DNA of 64,000 bases, taken from the NCBI GenBank assembly GCA_016125495.1, contig WGLQ01000004.1:1-64000 (forward strand), in the 5' to 3' direction. Under the pieces are notes generated by a model. That model did not search any database. It saw only the letters and a program-made list of their open reading frames with translations, and was not told where the DNA came from. This document shows positions 24,594 through 34,240 of this stretch, one piece after another (position 1 is the first letter of the stretch; each line of letters begins with the position of its first letter). Both the position numbers and the translations under genes were made by a program. Source of the stretch: Hyphomicrobiales bacterium (GTDB lineage Bacteria > Pseudomonadota > Alphaproteobacteria > Rhizobiales > RI-29).

Positions 24594-25829
24594 CTAGGCT
24601 GCCATGTCCCCGTCGAGTTTGGCCAGCCGACGCTCCTCCTCGAACATGTAGTCGCGCGTTATGGGCGCGGCGCCTGGCGAGCCGAGCAACTGGATCTGCA
24701 TGACCACGAGATCCTGTTGTCTGAATGCGGCTTCCGATCCGGCCAGGTAGAACTCCCACATGCGGCAGAAGACCTCGCCTCTGCGTGCCACCGCTTCCCC
24801 GCGCCTTTCCATGAAACGCTGGCGCCAGGCCCGCAGGGTCTCGGCATAGTGCAGCCGGAGCACTTCGACATCGCCGAGGATGAGCCCGCTCGCCTCGATC
24901 GCCGACATGATCTCCGACAGCGCCGGGAAATAGCCTCCCGGAAAAATGTATTTGCGTATGAACGGGTTCGTGTAGCCGGGGCCGGCCGTCCGCGCGATGG
25001 AGTGGAGGAGCGCGACGCCGTCGGCGGTCAGCAGCCGGCGCACCTGATCGAAGAACTCCTTGTAGTGACCGACGCCGACATGTTCGAACATGCCGACCGA
25101 CACGATACGCTCGTACGACGGGCGCACCTTGCGATAGTCCGACTTCTCGAAGCGCACGCGCCCGCCGAAGCCCTCGCGCATCGCCCTCTCGCGCGCGCCG
25201 GCGAGCTGGTTGTCGCTGAGCGTGATGCCGAGCGTCTCGACCGGATAGCGTTCGGCCAGGTAGCGGCACATGCCGCCCCAGCCGCACCCGATGTCGAGCA
25301 CCTTCTGTCCGGGTTCGAGCCGCAGCTTGGCCGCGATGTGGCGCATCTTGGCACGCTGTGCGGCGTCGATGTCGGCGACCCCGTCGCCAAAGTAGGCGCA
25401 CGAGTATTGTTGCTCGCCGTCGAGGAAGAGATCGTAGATCGACTGGTCGATGTCGTAGTGGTGTTTGACGTTTCGCTCCGCACGCGTCGCGGGGTTGTGC
25501 TGGTGGACCCGGCGCAGCGCGTACCTTGCCCTTTCCGCCGCCAGGAGCGGCCACGTCAGAACACCGGGCTCCGCGCCGCTCATGAGGATCGAGATCAGCT
25601 CGTACACGTCGCCCTCGAGCACCTCGAGCCGGCCGTCCATGTAGGCCTCTCCGAGTGCAAGCGAGGGATCGGCAGCGAGTGCCCTTTCGCTCGCTTCGTC
25701 CGCAATCCGCACCTTGACCACTGGTCCGCTACTGTCGCCGAAGCGGTGCTCCATTCCGTCCGCGGTGATGACGGTCAGTTCGCCGTGCCGCGCGACCTGC
25801 TCGAGCAGTACCTGCAATGCGTTGCGCAT
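24594..25829 (-). CDS. cfa: Cyclopropane-fatty-acyl-phospholipid synthase
   Basis: 411 residues, the usual family length. The SAM-binding motif VLDIGCGWGGMCRYLAERY lies at 177-195, preceded by NVKHHYDIDQSIYDLFL (120-136), the phospholipid and bicarbonate side segment of CFA synthases, and followed by ERIVSVGMFEHVGVGHYKEF with the conserved Glu and His. It methylenates double bonds of membrane acyl chains using S-adenosylmethionine. The start at 25829 has GGAA upstream; a 40-residue Arg-rich extension in frame is discarded because it runs back across the end of the TerC gene. The gene follows the TerC gene on the same strand by 64 bases and seems unrelated to the polysaccharide genes around it. 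Confidence 0.92.
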   Translation of the reverse strand: MRNALQVLLEQVARHGELTVITADGMEHRFGDSSGPVVKVRIADEASERALAADPSLALGEAYMDGRLEVLEGDVYELISILMSGAEPGVLTWPLLAAERARYALRRVHQHNPATRAERNVKHHYDIDQSIYDLFLDGEQQYSCAYFGDGVADIDAAQRAKMRHIAAKLRLEPGQKVLDIGCGWGGMCRYLAERYPVETLGITLSDNQLAGARERAMREGFGGRVRFEKSDYRKVRPSYERIVSVGMFEHVGVGHYKEFFDQVRRLLTADGVALLHSIARTAGPGYTNPFIRKYIFPGGYFPALSEIMSAIEASGLILGDVEVLRLHYAETLRAWRQRFMERRGEAVARRGEVFCRMWEFYLAGSEAAFRQQDLVVMQIQLLGSPGAAPITRDYMFEEERRLAKLDGDMAA

Positions 25830-25893
25830 CTGGTTCCGGTGGCGGCGCGACCGCCACCCTCCCGAATTGTGCCGGTCCCCCTCGCCAGCAGGT

Positions 25894-26676
25894 TCACCTC
25901 TCCTCCCCCGTTTCACCTCGCGCGCTGGTGGTCCCGGCCCGTCGCGCATTCCGCGCCATAAGGTTCAGCGCTTCCACCATCGCCGAGAATGCCATAGCGG
26001 TATAAATGTAGCCCTTGGGTACGTGCACGCCGAAGCCATCGGCGATGAGCACCATGCCGATCATCAGCAGAAATCCGAGAGCTAGCATAACGATCGTCGG
26101 ATTTCCGTTGATGAATTCCGACAGTGGCCGCGCGGCGAGCAGCATCACGACCACCGCCACCACCACCGCGACCACCATGATCGGAAAATGCTCGGTCATG
26201 CCGACCGCCGTTATGATGCTGTCGATCGAGAAGATGATATCGAGCAGCGCGATCTGCACGATCGCGGCCGTCATGGTGAGCGAGGCGACCGACGTCTTCG
26301 TCATGGAATGCGGATCGACCCGTTCATGGATCTCCCGCGTCGCCTTCCAGACGAGGAAGAGCCCGCCGGCGATGAGGATGATGTCTCGCCAGGAAAAGCT
26401 CTGTCCCGCGAGCGTGACGACGGGCGCGGTCAGCTTGACGATGATTGCCACCGTGAAGAGCAGCCCCAGTCTCAGCACGAGGGCGAGCGTCAGGCCGAAC
26501 CGCCGGCCCCAGGCGCGTTGGCTCTCGGGCAGCCGGTTGGTGACGATCGCAATGAAGATGAGATTGTCGATCCCGAGCACCACCTCGAGTACGATGAGGG
26601 TAAAAAGTGCGGCCCAGGCGGCCGGATCGCTCGCGAGCGCCAACAGCTGTGCGCCAAGCTCGACCAATACTGCCAT
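25894..26676 (-). CDS. TerC-family integral membrane protein
   Basis: 260 residues with about seven membrane helices. The TerC hallmarks are visible: [16 protein letters not shown] (about 29-44) and [18 protein letters not shown] (about 145-162), two intramembrane Asp-containing GIDN/SIDS motifs thought to bind or pass metal ions. [20 protein letters not shown] closes the family pattern. TerC relatives export manganese or assist metalation of secreted proteins. GGAGG seven bases before the ATG confirms the start. It is followed by cfa and divergent from the DUF2189 membrane gene. Confidence 0.9.
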   Translation of the reverse strand: MAVLVELGAQLLALASDPAAWAALFTLIVLEVVLGIDNLIFIAIVTNRLPESQRAWGRRFGLTLALVLRLGLLFTVAIIVKLTAPVVTLAGQSFSWRDIILIAGGLFLVWKATREIHERVDPHSMTKTSVASLTMTAAIVQIALLDIIFSIDSIITAVGMTEHFPIMVVAVVVAVVVMLLAARPLSEFINGNPTIVMLALGFLLMIGMVLIADGFGVHVPKGYIYTAMAFSAMVEALNLMARNARRAGTTSARGETGEER

Positions 26677-26939
26677 CGCCAGTCCTCCGCTCCGACAGGT
26701 CGTTGTGTCGAGGCGCCGGAAACGTGCTCACGCGAACCGGCCACCACCCGGCCGACGAAGGGGCCGCGCTGTCCCACAGCTTACCTCATTCGATCCGTCG
26801 AACGAAGCCTTGCCATTGGCCTCCTGCCGAATGGCGATCATTTCCTTGTCGTGCCATTGCCGCGCCCGATCTTTGACCTGGGTCAATGCACCGCGCGCCC
26901 GTTGCAGGTCCACTTCCGGCAAGGTCGTGTCTGGTGACC

Positions 26940-27767
26940 ATGGCAGCGAGGTCGGGCGTGTCGGGGCAGGGAACGGTGGCCAAGTCGGATTGGCCGGGTG
27001 TGCGTAAGATCACCGTGTCGGATCTCGTCGAGGTCATCGGCGCGGGCCTCGCCGATTTCCGCCGCGCCCCGGTTTATGGCCTTGCGCTGGGCGGCCTGTT
27101 TGCCGCGGCCGGTTGGCTGATCCTCGCACTTCTGGTGCGCTACGAACTGCCCTACCTGGCCTACCCGTTGGCGATGGGCTTTGCGCTCGTCGCCCCGTTC
27201 GCCGCCGTCGGATTTTATGCGGTGAGCGAGCATCTGGAGCGGGACCGTTCCCTTTCCTGGTCGAGTGTCCTCGGCTCGGTCTGGTCCGCGGCGGCGCGCG
27301 ACCTGCGGTGGATGGCGCTCGTCACCGGTTTCGCGCTGGTCATCTGGATGGATATCGCGGCCTTCCTGTTCTTCGGCCTGATGGGTTTCAACGGCTTCGG
27401 TCCCGATTTCCTCGACCGGCTCTTCACGACACCGACCGGGATCGCATTCGTCCTTCTCGGCAACGTCTCCGGTGCGCTCATCGCGATGGCGGTCTTTTCG
27501 ATCTCCGCCGTCTCCTTTCCGATGCTCTACGACCGAGATGTCGATTTCGTCACCGCGATGGTGACCAGTGTGCGCCTCGTCGTCGCCAATCCCATCCCCA
27601 TGATCGCCTGGTGCGTCCTGATCGCGATCCTCATGTTGCTTTCGATTCTTTCCGTTTTCGTCGGTCTGTTCATGACGCTGCCGCTGGTCGGGCACGCCAC
27701 CTGGCATCTCTACCGGCGCGCCGTGGAGCCGGCAGCCGCCCCGACAACGGGGCAAGCCGTCGCCTGA
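26940..27767 (+). CDS. DUF2189 integral membrane protein
   Basis: 275 residues with about six membrane helices. The core matches DUF2189: a cytoplasmic N-terminal stretch (ITVSDLVEVIGAGLADFRRA), LGGLFAAAGWLILALL, then ALVAPFAAVGFYAVSEHLER and FGLMGFNGFGPDFLDRLF, and a late VFSISAVSFPMLYDRDVDF segment. The function is unknown; relatives occur near cytochrome oxidase genes in some proteobacteria, not here. The exact start is uncertain: ATG at 26940 is preceded only by GGTGACC, and GTG codons a little downstream are possible. It is divergent from terC and converges with the wecG-like gene, leaving 39 bases between the ends. Confidence 0.8.
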   Translation: MAARSGVSGQGTVAKSDWPGVRKITVSDLVEVIGAGLADFRRAPVYGLALGGLFAAAGWLILALLVRYELPYLAYPLAMGFALVAPFAAVGFYAVSEHLERDRSLSWSSVLGSVWSAAARDLRWMALVTGFALVIWMDIAAFLFFGLMGFNGFGPDFLDRLFTTPTGIAFVLLGNVSGALIAMAVFSISAVSFPMLYDRDVDFVTAMVTSVRLVVANPIPMIAWCVLIAILMLLSILSVFVGLFMTLPLVGHATWHLYRRAVEPAAAPTTGQAVA

Positions 27768-27806
27768 CGACGCCATCACACGGGAGCGCTCACGCCCGTC
27801 GACCGC

Positions 27807-28625
27807 TCAGGCCGCCGCGTCCCGCTTCTGTCCATCGCCCCGCGCCAGACCGCCGCCGAAGCTCTCGCGTAGGGCAAGGAACACGAACCGCGGCGCATAG
27901 ACGAGGTAGCGGCGCCAGAGTCGCCGGGGTTCCGACGCCAGGCGGAACGCCCACTCGAGGCCGGCATCGCGCATCCAGCGCGGCGCCCGCTTGACCCGCC
28001 CGGTATGGAAGTCGAAGGCGGCGCCGACGCCGATGAGCACGGCGCCCGGGATGCGCTCGACGTGCTCGGCGATCCAGAGTTCCTGCTTGGGGCAGCCGAG
28101 GCCGACCCAGACGATGCCTGCGCCCGAGCTTTCGATGCGGGCGACGACAGCGTCCTTTTCCGCCTCGCTGAGGGCGCGGAACGGTGGGCATTCCGTGCCC
28201 GCGACCTGCAACCCCGGAAAGCGGGTCTGGAGACCGCGCGCGAGGTTCTCCGCGACACCCGGCGCGCCGCCGTAGAAGTAGTGCGACACCCCGTCGCGGA
28301 TCGATTGCGCGCAGACCGCCGGCATCAGCTCGGGACCGCAAACCTGGCGGATGCGGCGGTTGCCCCTGAGACGTCCGACCCAAGAGAGCGGCTTACCGTC
28401 CGGTGTCACCATGTCGGCCCCAACGAGCGCGGCGAGGTGGTCCGGATCCTCTTGCGCGCGCGTCACGTTGTAGACGTCGCAGACGCACACGTAACGCGCC
28501 TCCCGCCGCTTCGCCCACCCGAGGATCGTCGCGACGGCGAGCCCCATGTCGATGGCGCTGACCGGAACGCCGAGGATCGCGATGCGTTCGTGATTGGCCG
28601 TGTCGGTCCGGGCTGGTCTGCTCAT
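27807..28625 (-). CDS. WecG/TagA/CpsF-family glycosyltransferase (GT26)
   Basis: 272 residues. Family signatures: CVCDVYNVTRAQEDPDHLAA near residue 50, ADMVTPDGKPLSWVGRL with the conserved Asp proposed as the catalytic base, SHYFYGGAPGVAENLARGL, and VWVGLGCPKQELWIAEH. GT26 enzymes add ManNAcA, ManNAc or related sugars to an undecaprenyl-linked acceptor in the inverting mode. The GGAG seven bases before the ATG fixes the start; an 80-residue N-terminal extension in the same phase overlaps the next gene's upstream region and is rejected. Its second-sugar role agrees with the WcaJ-type priming enzyme nearby. Confidence 0.9.
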   Translation of the reverse strand: MSRPARTDTANHERIAILGVPVSAIDMGLAVATILGWAKRREARYVCVCDVYNVTRAQEDPDHLAALVGADMVTPDGKPLSWVGRLRGNRRIRQVCGPELMPAVCAQSIRDGVSHYFYGGAPGVAENLARGLQTRFPGLQVAGTECPPFRALSEAEKDAVVARIESSGAGIVWVGLGCPKQELWIAEHVERIPGAVLIGVGAAFDFHTGRVKRAPRWMRDAGLEWAFRLASEPRRLWRRYLVYAPRFVFLALRESFGGGLARGDGQKRDAAA

Positions 28626-28863
28626 GGCATGCTCCGCTTTTTCCTGCCTAGCCCGGAACTTGCAAGACCGGCGCCAACCCTGCGGGCGGCTTGCTCGGAG
28701 CGTGCTGGCAGCTTCCCGGCTTGTCGATGGCATGAGCATTGCAGGTTCCGCGCCGAAGCCGGCCGCATCCCGGCGGGTCACCGGGATCGACCGCCGGTCG
28801 ACCCGAGCGCGATGACCTGCCGGTGCATCGGCGAATTTCCAACCGTTCCAGCAAGGAGTGGTC

Positions 28864-30351
28864 ATGACAGAGCGTTCACGTCCAACCGTCTACCCGGTGG
28901 TGCTCTCGGGGGGCTCCGGCACCAGGCTGTGGCCGCTGTCCCGCCAGATGTACCCCAAGCAGTTCCTGCGCCTCGCCGAGGACCAGGAACTCACCTTCCT
29001 GCAGGCGAGTTGCCGTCGTCTCGCCGATCCGGCGCGCTATCGTCCGGTCACCGTCGTCGGCAATGTCGATCACCGCTTCCTCGTCAGCGAGCAATTGGCC
29101 GAGGCGTCTCTCGTCGCCCGCCGCATCCTCCTCGAGCCGGTCGCCCGCAACACCGGCCCCGCAATTGCCGCCGCGGCCCTCGAGATCGGCGCGAACGACC
29201 CGGATGCCGTGCTGGTTGTGATGCCGTCCGACCACGTGATCGCCGACGAGGTGGCCTTTGCCGGTGCCGTCGATCGTGCGGTGGCGTCAGCCAGGACCGG
29301 CCGCATCGTGCTTTTCGGCATCCGTCCCGAGCGGCCGGAGACGGGCTACGGCTACATCGAGGCCGGCATGGCGCTGGCGGGCGAGGAGACCGGTCTGCCG
29401 AGGACCTACGCCGCCTACGCGCCCTACGACGTCGTGAGCTTCCGCGAGAAGCCCGACGCCGAGACGGCGCGGCGCTTCGTCTCGGAAGGACGCTTCTTCT
29501 GGAACAGCGGGATTTTCGTCTTCCGCGCCTCCGACTTCCTCGCCGAGCTGATGCTGCACGCCCCAGAGGTTGTCGAGGCCGCACGTCGTGCCCTCGAAGC
29601 CGCGCGACAGGAAGAGAAATATCTGCACCTCGACCCGGTTGCATTCGCCTCCGCGCCGTCGATATCGGTCGACTATTGCCTCCTCGAGCACACGCTCGGC
29701 ACGGTCGTGATTCCGGTCGATGTCGGCTGGAGCGATGTCGGCGCCTGGTCGGCGGTCTGGGACATCGGCCGCCGCGACGACCATGGCAATGTCGTCAACG
29801 GCACCGCATTCCTCGAGGATGCCGAGAATTGCTACGTCCACAGCGAGACGGCCATCGTCGCGGCGGTCGGCGTGCGTGACCTCGTCATCGTCGACACGCC
29901 CGACGCCATTCTCGTCACCGACCGCAGCCGTTCGCAGGATGTGAGCCGCATCGTCAAGCGCATCGCCAGTTCCAACCGGCGCGAGCACGAGCAGCATCTG
30001 AAGGCCCACCGCCCGTGGGGTTTTTTCCAGCAGATTTCGAACGGTGGCCGCTTTCAGGTCAAATTGCTCCACGTCAATCCCGGTGGCCGCCTCTCCATGC
30101 AGATGCACCACCACCGCTCCGAGCATTGGGTCGTCGTCAAGGGCACGGCGCGTGTGACCTGCGGCGATTCCGTCCGCCTCGTTCGCGAGAACGAGTCCGT
30201 CTACATCAACGCCACCGAATGGCACCGCCTCGAGAACCCCGGCAAGGTTCCCCTCGAGTTGATCGAGGTCCAGATCGGGAGCTACCTCGGTGAGGACGAT
30301 ATCATCCGCGGCGACGACGTCTACAACCGGACACCGGAAGAGACGAAATAG
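28864..30351 (+). CDS. manC: Mannose-1-phosphate guanylyltransferase/mannose-6-phosphate isomerase (bifunctional)
   Basis: 495 residues, the standard length of type II PMI-GMP enzymes. The nucleotidyltransferase half starts VVLSGGSGTRLWPLSR with YPKQFLRL (pyrophosphorylase signature and active-site Lys). The C-terminal cupin half contains HRPWGFFQQI, HVNPGGRLSMQMHHHRSEHW (zinc ligands of the isomerase) and GDSVRLVRENESVYI. It makes GDP-mannose from fructose-6-phosphate-derived mannose. AAGGAG lies five bases before the ATG at 28864; the upstream GTG would overlap it. The product should feed the GDP-mannose 3,5-epimerase-like enzyme and any mannosyltransferases of the locus. Confidence 0.93.
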   Translation: MTERSRPTVYPVVLSGGSGTRLWPLSRQMYPKQFLRLAEDQELTFLQASCRRLADPARYRPVTVVGNVDHRFLVSEQLAEASLVARRILLEPVARNTGPAIAAAALEIGANDPDAVLVVMPSDHVIADEVAFAGAVDRAVASARTGRIVLFGIRPERPETGYGYIEAGMALAGEETGLPRTYAAYAPYDVVSFREKPDAETARRFVSEGRFFWNSGIFVFRASDFLAELMLHAPEVVEAARRALEAARQEEKYLHLDPVAFASAPSISVDYCLLEHTLGTVVIPVDVGWSDVGAWSAVWDIGRRDDHGNVVNGTAFLEDAENCYVHSETAIVAAVGVRDLVIVDTPDAILVTDRSRSQDVSRIVKRIASSNRREHEQHLKAHRPWGFFQQISNGGRFQVKLLHVNPGGRLSMQMHHHRSEHWVVVKGTARVTCGDSVRLVRENESVYINATEWHRLENPGKVPLELIEVQIGSYLGEDDIIRGDDVYNRTPEETK

Positions 30352-30370
30352 CACGGCCGCGCATCCGTTC

Positions 30371-30400
30371 GCCGCGCCATCGGGGATGCCCCGTCGCGGC
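30371..30400 (+). terminator. Compound hairpin between manC and the priming transferase
   Basis: Outer arms GCCGCG and CGCGGC and inner arms CGGGG and CCCCG can pair across the spacer between manC and the next gene, with a short internal loop. It could be an attenuator setting the ratio of the two genes or a partial terminator; there is no strong T run. Confidence 0.35.
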
Positions 30401-30433
30401 GTTGCTCCGTTCGAGTAGAGTAAAGGGGCTGAA

Positions 30434-31924
30434 ATGTCGATCAGTGAATACGGCTCCTCGAGATCCGAGGGAATTGTCGTCCACCCGCGCGGCGGCCACC
30501 CGGTAGGCCGAAAGGGAGACGGGGCGACTCAACGTCGCGCCCCGGTCCTCTCCGAGCGCGTCCTGATGGACATGGCGGTCGTGGTCGAACTGGCGCTGGT
30601 CGTTCTGGCTGGACTCCTCGCGCGCCAGATCTACATCGTCGGTCATCTCGAGCTTGCAACACCACTCTTCGACTATCTACCTCCTCTCGTTGCTGTCGTG
30701 CCGCTGATGTACTGGGTGTTCCGAGAGTACCGGCTGTTTCCGCCGACCAGCGGTGAGGCGCTCACCCGTTCTGTCGCCGCCATTGCCGGGGCCTTGATCC
30801 TGACATTCGCCCTCCTGGTCGTCGCGGGTTACCTGGTTGGTATCGTCGATTATTACTCCCGGGCCTGGGCCGTGCTCTGGCTCGTCCTCTCGATCGTCGC
30901 CGTGTCCGTGTCCCGGGCCCTGCTCTGTCAGGTCATCTCAATGCTCGCCGAGGAAGGTCACATGGCCCGCCGCGTCGCCGTGATCGGTGCGGGCGACCGG
31001 CTGGGCGGTGTGGAACGCCAACTCCTCGAGGGGGGCCGTCCGGCGCGTCAGAACGTCGTGGCCCGCTGTGATCTCGACGCCGATGGCGCATCGCAAGCGG
31101 ACGTCGTCGGGGAACTTATTGCCTTCGGTCAGCGCGAACGCATGGATCGGATCGTCGTTGCGACCGACGGCCTTGCGCGCGAGCGGATCACCGAGGTGGT
31201 GGATCGGCTCTCGGTTCTGCCGGTCGAGATCGTGCTGGCCTCCGGCAACATCGCGCCGGGCATGCCGGTTCGCGCGGCGACCCAGAACGGTGATTTGACG
31301 CTCCTCGAGGTCCAGCGCCGGCCGCTGGCCGATCACGGTGTCTGGCTGAAGGCGCTCGAGGATTATGTTCTCGGTGCGCTCGCGTGCCTCGTCTTCGCAC
31401 CGGTCATGGCCCTATGCGCACTTGCCATCCGCCTTGAAAGCCCCGGCCCGATCTTCTTCAAGCAGCGGCGGCACGGCTACAACCACGCCCTCATCACGGT
31501 CTGGAAGTTCCGCACCATGCGCGTCATGGAGGATGGCCCGGTGATCCGCCAGGCCAGCAAGGACGACGACCGCGTCACCCGCGTCGGGCGCTTCCTGCGG
31601 CGCACGAGCCTCGATGAATTGCCCCAGCTCATCAACGTCATGCGCGGCGAGATGTCGCTTGTCGGCCCGCGCCCCCACGCCATCGCCCACAACGAACTCT
31701 ACAGCCGCATGCTGCGCCGCTATGCGAACCGCCACAGGGTGAAACCGGGCATCACCGGATTGGCCCAGATCAACGGCTTTCGCGGGCCGACCGACGATCC
31801 CGAGCTGATGAGGATGCGCGTCCTCTACGATCTCGAATACATCGACAATTGGTCGATCTGGCTCGACCTGCGCATCCTGATCGCGACGCCCTTCGTCGGT
31901 TTCGTCAACCGCAACGCCTTCTGA
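30434..31924 (+). CDS. Undecaprenyl-phosphate sugar-1-phosphate transferase (WcaJ/WbaP type)
   Basis: 496 residues. Four N-terminal membrane helices (about 45-165) are followed by a Rossmann-like CoA_binding_3 domain (RVAVIGAGDRLGG near 180) and then, after another membrane segment (about 310-335), the catalytic bacterial sugar transferase domain: KQRRHGYNHALITVWKFRTM, RRTSLDELPQLINVMRGEM and LVGPRPHA, then RHRVKPGITGLAQINGFRG. It starts the repeat unit by moving a hexose-1-phosphate from a UDP-sugar to undecaprenyl phosphate. The ATG at 30434 has GGGG upstream and the protein has a 40-residue cytoplasmic N-terminal tail. Expected to be one transcript with manC unless the intervening hairpin interrupts. 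Confidence 0.92.
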   Translation: MSISEYGSSRSEGIVVHPRGGHPVGRKGDGATQRRAPVLSERVLMDMAVVVELALVVLAGLLARQIYIVGHLELATPLFDYLPPLVAVVPLMYWVFREYRLFPPTSGEALTRSVAAIAGALILTFALLVVAGYLVGIVDYYSRAWAVLWLVLSIVAVSVSRALLCQVISMLAEEGHMARRVAVIGAGDRLGGVERQLLEGGRPARQNVVARCDLDADGASQADVVGELIAFGQRERMDRIVVATDGLARERITEVVDRLSVLPVEIVLASGNIAPGMPVRAATQNGDLTLLEVQRRPLADHGVWLKALEDYVLGALACLVFAPVMALCALAIRLESPGPIFFKQRRHGYNHALITVWKFRTMRVMEDGPVIRQASKDDDRVTRVGRFLRRTSLDELPQLINVMRGEMSLVGPRPHAIAHNELYSRMLRRYANRHRVKPGITGLAQINGFRGPTDDPELMRMRVLYDLEYIDNWSIWLDLRILIATPFVGFVNRNAF

Positions 31925-32031
31925 AGCGTGGGACGTCGCACCTGGCGGGCGCGCCCGTCCCTGCGCCGGCTCACGATGGCCGGTGTGTTCTGCTAGTCTC
32001 GGGCGGGACCGGTTGATCAGCCCGAGCCGAA

Positions 32032-33219
32032 ATGACCTACGCCATCTGCCGCAATTGCCTCGCCCACCCCGAGCCGGACGACGCCGCCTGCTTCGAATGC
32101 GGCAGCCCGCGCCTGTTGCGTCATCCCGAGGCCGAACGGCTGCACATCGCCCACCTCGACTGCGACGCCTTCTATGCGTCCATCGAAAAGCGTGACGACC
32201 CTGGCCTCGCGGACAAGCCGCTCCTCGTCGGCCATCCCGGCGGGCGGGGCGTGGTGACCACCGCCTGCTATATCGCCCGCCGCTTCGGCCCGCGCTCGGC
32301 CATGCCGATGTTCAAGGCCCTCCAGCTCTGTCCCGATGCCGTCGTCGTGCGCCCCGACATGGCCAAGTACAAGGCCGTGAGCGCGGCGATCCGCGAGCTG
32401 ATGCACGACTGCACCGACGTCGTCGAGCCGGTCTCCCTCGACGAGGCCTACCTCGACCTCTCGCCAGCGAACCGCAAGGCGCCCGCTCCCGCCGTCGAGC
32501 TTCTCGTCGCGCTCGCCCGCCGTATCGAGGGTGAAATCGGCATCACCGTCTCGATCGGTCTCAGCTACAACAAGTTCCTCGCCAAGCTCGCGTCCGATCT
32601 CGAGAAGCCTCGTGGGTTTTCCATCCTCGGACGCGCCGAGGCGCGCGGGTTCCTTGCCGCCCTGCCGGTCGGGCGCATCCACGGCGTCGGCGCAGCGACC
32701 GAGCGCCGCATGGCTCGCCTCGGACTGACGACCATTGCCGAGCTCCAGGCGCTGCCGGAGGCAGAGCTCGTTGCCCGTTTCGGCAAATTCGGCCGGCGCC
32801 TCGCGGGCTTCGTGAACGGCGAGGACGATCGCCCGGTGACGCCCTCGCGCCCCGCCAAGAGCATCTCCGTCGAGACCACGTTCGCCAGCGACCTCCGGGC
32901 CCCGGCCCGTCTTGAGGCGGAACTCGCCCCCCTTGCCAATCGCGTTGCCGAGCGCCTCGCGCGCTCTGGGCTGGCTGGTCGTACCATAGTCCTCAAATTG
33001 AAGACGGCCGATTTCCGCATTCTGACCCGCAACCGTCAGCTCGCCCGCCCGACGCAGCGCTCCGAGGTGATTCTCGCAGCGGCCGGCGAACTGCTGGCAC
33101 GCGAGGCGGACGGCCGCGCCTTCCGCCTCCTTGGCGTCGGCCTCACCGACCTCGAGGATGCCGCCGCCGCCGACCCGCCGGATCTCTTCTCCGCGATCGG
33201 GCCGGTCGACCTGTCTTGA
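32032..33219 (+). CDS. dinB: DNA polymerase IV (DinB, Y-family) with N-terminal zinc ribbon
   Basis: 395 residues. Residues 1-35 carry CxxC and CxxC pairs (CRNC and CFEC) that would bind zinc; such a leader is common in alphaproteobacterial DinB. The palm and finger motifs follow: IAHLDCDAFYASIEKRDDP (first catalytic Asp and steric gate Tyr/Phe), GVVTTACYIARRFGPRSAM, and VVEPVSLDEAYLDL (Asp-Glu pair). SIGLSYNKFLAKLASDLEKP and the helix-hairpin-helix VGRIHGVGAATERRMARLG precede the little-finger domain. It performs error-prone translesion synthesis. No adjacent SOS box is obvious to me. The gene is unrelated to the polysaccharide genes before it. Confidence 0.95.
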   Translation: MTYAICRNCLAHPEPDDAACFECGSPRLLRHPEAERLHIAHLDCDAFYASIEKRDDPGLADKPLLVGHPGGRGVVTTACYIARRFGPRSAMPMFKALQLCPDAVVVRPDMAKYKAVSAAIRELMHDCTDVVEPVSLDEAYLDLSPANRKAPAPAVELLVALARRIEGEIGITVSIGLSYNKFLAKLASDLEKPRGFSILGRAEARGFLAALPVGRIHGVGAATERRMARLGLTTIAELQALPEAELVARFGKFGRRLAGFVNGEDDRPVTPSRPAKSISVETTFASDLRAPARLEAELAPLANRVAERLARSGLAGRTIVLKLKTADFRILTRNRQLARPTQRSEVILAAAGELLAREADGRAFRLLGVGLTDLEDAAAADPPDLFSAIGPVDLS

Positions 33220-33271
33220 GGTCCCCTCCCGAGGGTTCGCCCAGCGCGAGCATCGGGCCGCTCCCGGATTT

Positions 33272-34240
33272 TCACCCCTCGCCGTCTTCGGCTCGCGGCA
33301 CTTGCCGGCGCTTTCGCTCGATGAGCACACCGAGCGCAAGGAAGATCGCCGCGACCGATGCCCACACCCAGATGCTCGGGCGCTCGCCGAACAGCAGATA
33401 GCCCCACGCGAATCCGGCGAGGATCGTGAAATAGCTCGCAAAGGAGACGAATATGCCGCCGCGCGAGCGCACCACGTGAAAGAAGAGATAGACCCCTCCG
33501 ATCATGACGAGCGCAAGCCCAGCCAACGCCAGGAGTACTTGCGGCGCTGCCGCCGTGAGCGTCGTGAAGTCGCCGAAGGCGAGCGCGAACGGAAGGATGA
33601 GCAACGTCGCCACGATCACCTCGCCCGTCGAGGCCTGGAGCACGTCGATACGGTCCGGCCAGGCGTGTGCCACATAGAGATTGTCGATGGCGTAAAAGAG
33701 CGGGATGGCAACGGCCACAGCCGCCCAGCTGGCCATCTCCGGCGTTGGCAACGCGGCCTCCGGAACGAGGATCAGCAGCGTCGCGGCCGCCCCCAGCAGA
33801 ACCGCCGCTCCGGTCCGGCCGGTCACCGGCTCGAGGCCGAGCAGTGCCGCACCCGCCACGGTCAGGAGTGGTGTCGTCGAGGTGACGAGGGTGAGGAGGC
33901 CGGCATCGACATGGTCGGCGACCAGGAAGAAAATCACGAGCGGTCCGAGATAGCCGAGCGACCCACTGGTGAGGAAGAAGCGCACCGTGCGCGGTGTGAA
34001 AGGCACGGTCCGGCCGGCGGCCACGGTGATCGCAATGAAGCCGACCGCGATTGCCGCGAGCGTCACGGTGAGGGCGGCCAGTTCGTTCAATCCTGCCTCG
34101 ACGGCGGTCTTGACGAGCGCCGCCTCGAGCCCCCAGCCGAGTCCGAGCGCAACGAGCGCCAGGCCGTCCCCGATCCCGATCGGCCTAGCACTGCGAAGGG
34201 CGCCGGTTGACCCCTCGGGCCGCTGCTCCACTTCCACCAT
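33272..34240 (-). CDS. EamA/DMT-family transporter
   Basis: 322 residues with ten predicted membrane helices in two five-helix repeats: the first begins GIGDGLALVALGLGWGLEAAL, the second WAAVAVAIPLFYAIDNLYVA. The C-terminal helix pair with FVSFASYFTILAGFAWGYLL and GERPSIWVWA is the typical EamA ending. It would move an amino acid, amine or similar small metabolite. Start at 34240 shares a base with the upstream ureohydrolase stop (TGATG), so the transporter is coupled to that enzyme and may carry its substrate or product. A 350-residue in-phase upstream extension is antisense-type reading and is rejected. Confidence 0.88.
   Translation of the reverse strand: MVEVEQRPEGSTGALRSARPIGIGDGLALVALGLGWGLEAALVKTAVEAGLNELAALTVTLAAIAVGFIAITVAAGRTVPFTPRTVRFFLTSGSLGYLGPLVIFFLVADHVDAGLLTLVTSTTPLLTVAGAALLGLEPVTGRTGAAVLLGAAATLLILVPEAALPTPEMASWAAVAVAIPLFYAIDNLYVAHAWPDRIDVLQASTGEVIVATLLILPFALAFGDFTTLTAAAPQVLLALAGLALVMIGGVYLFFHVVRSRGGIFVSFASYFTILAGFAWGYLLFGERPSIWVWASVAAIFLALGVLIERKRRQVPRAEDGEG

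Noticed and set aside
27768-27806. Short hairpin between the DUF2189 and GT26 genes
   Set aside because: Only five base pairs with a ten-base loop; too weak to call a terminator.
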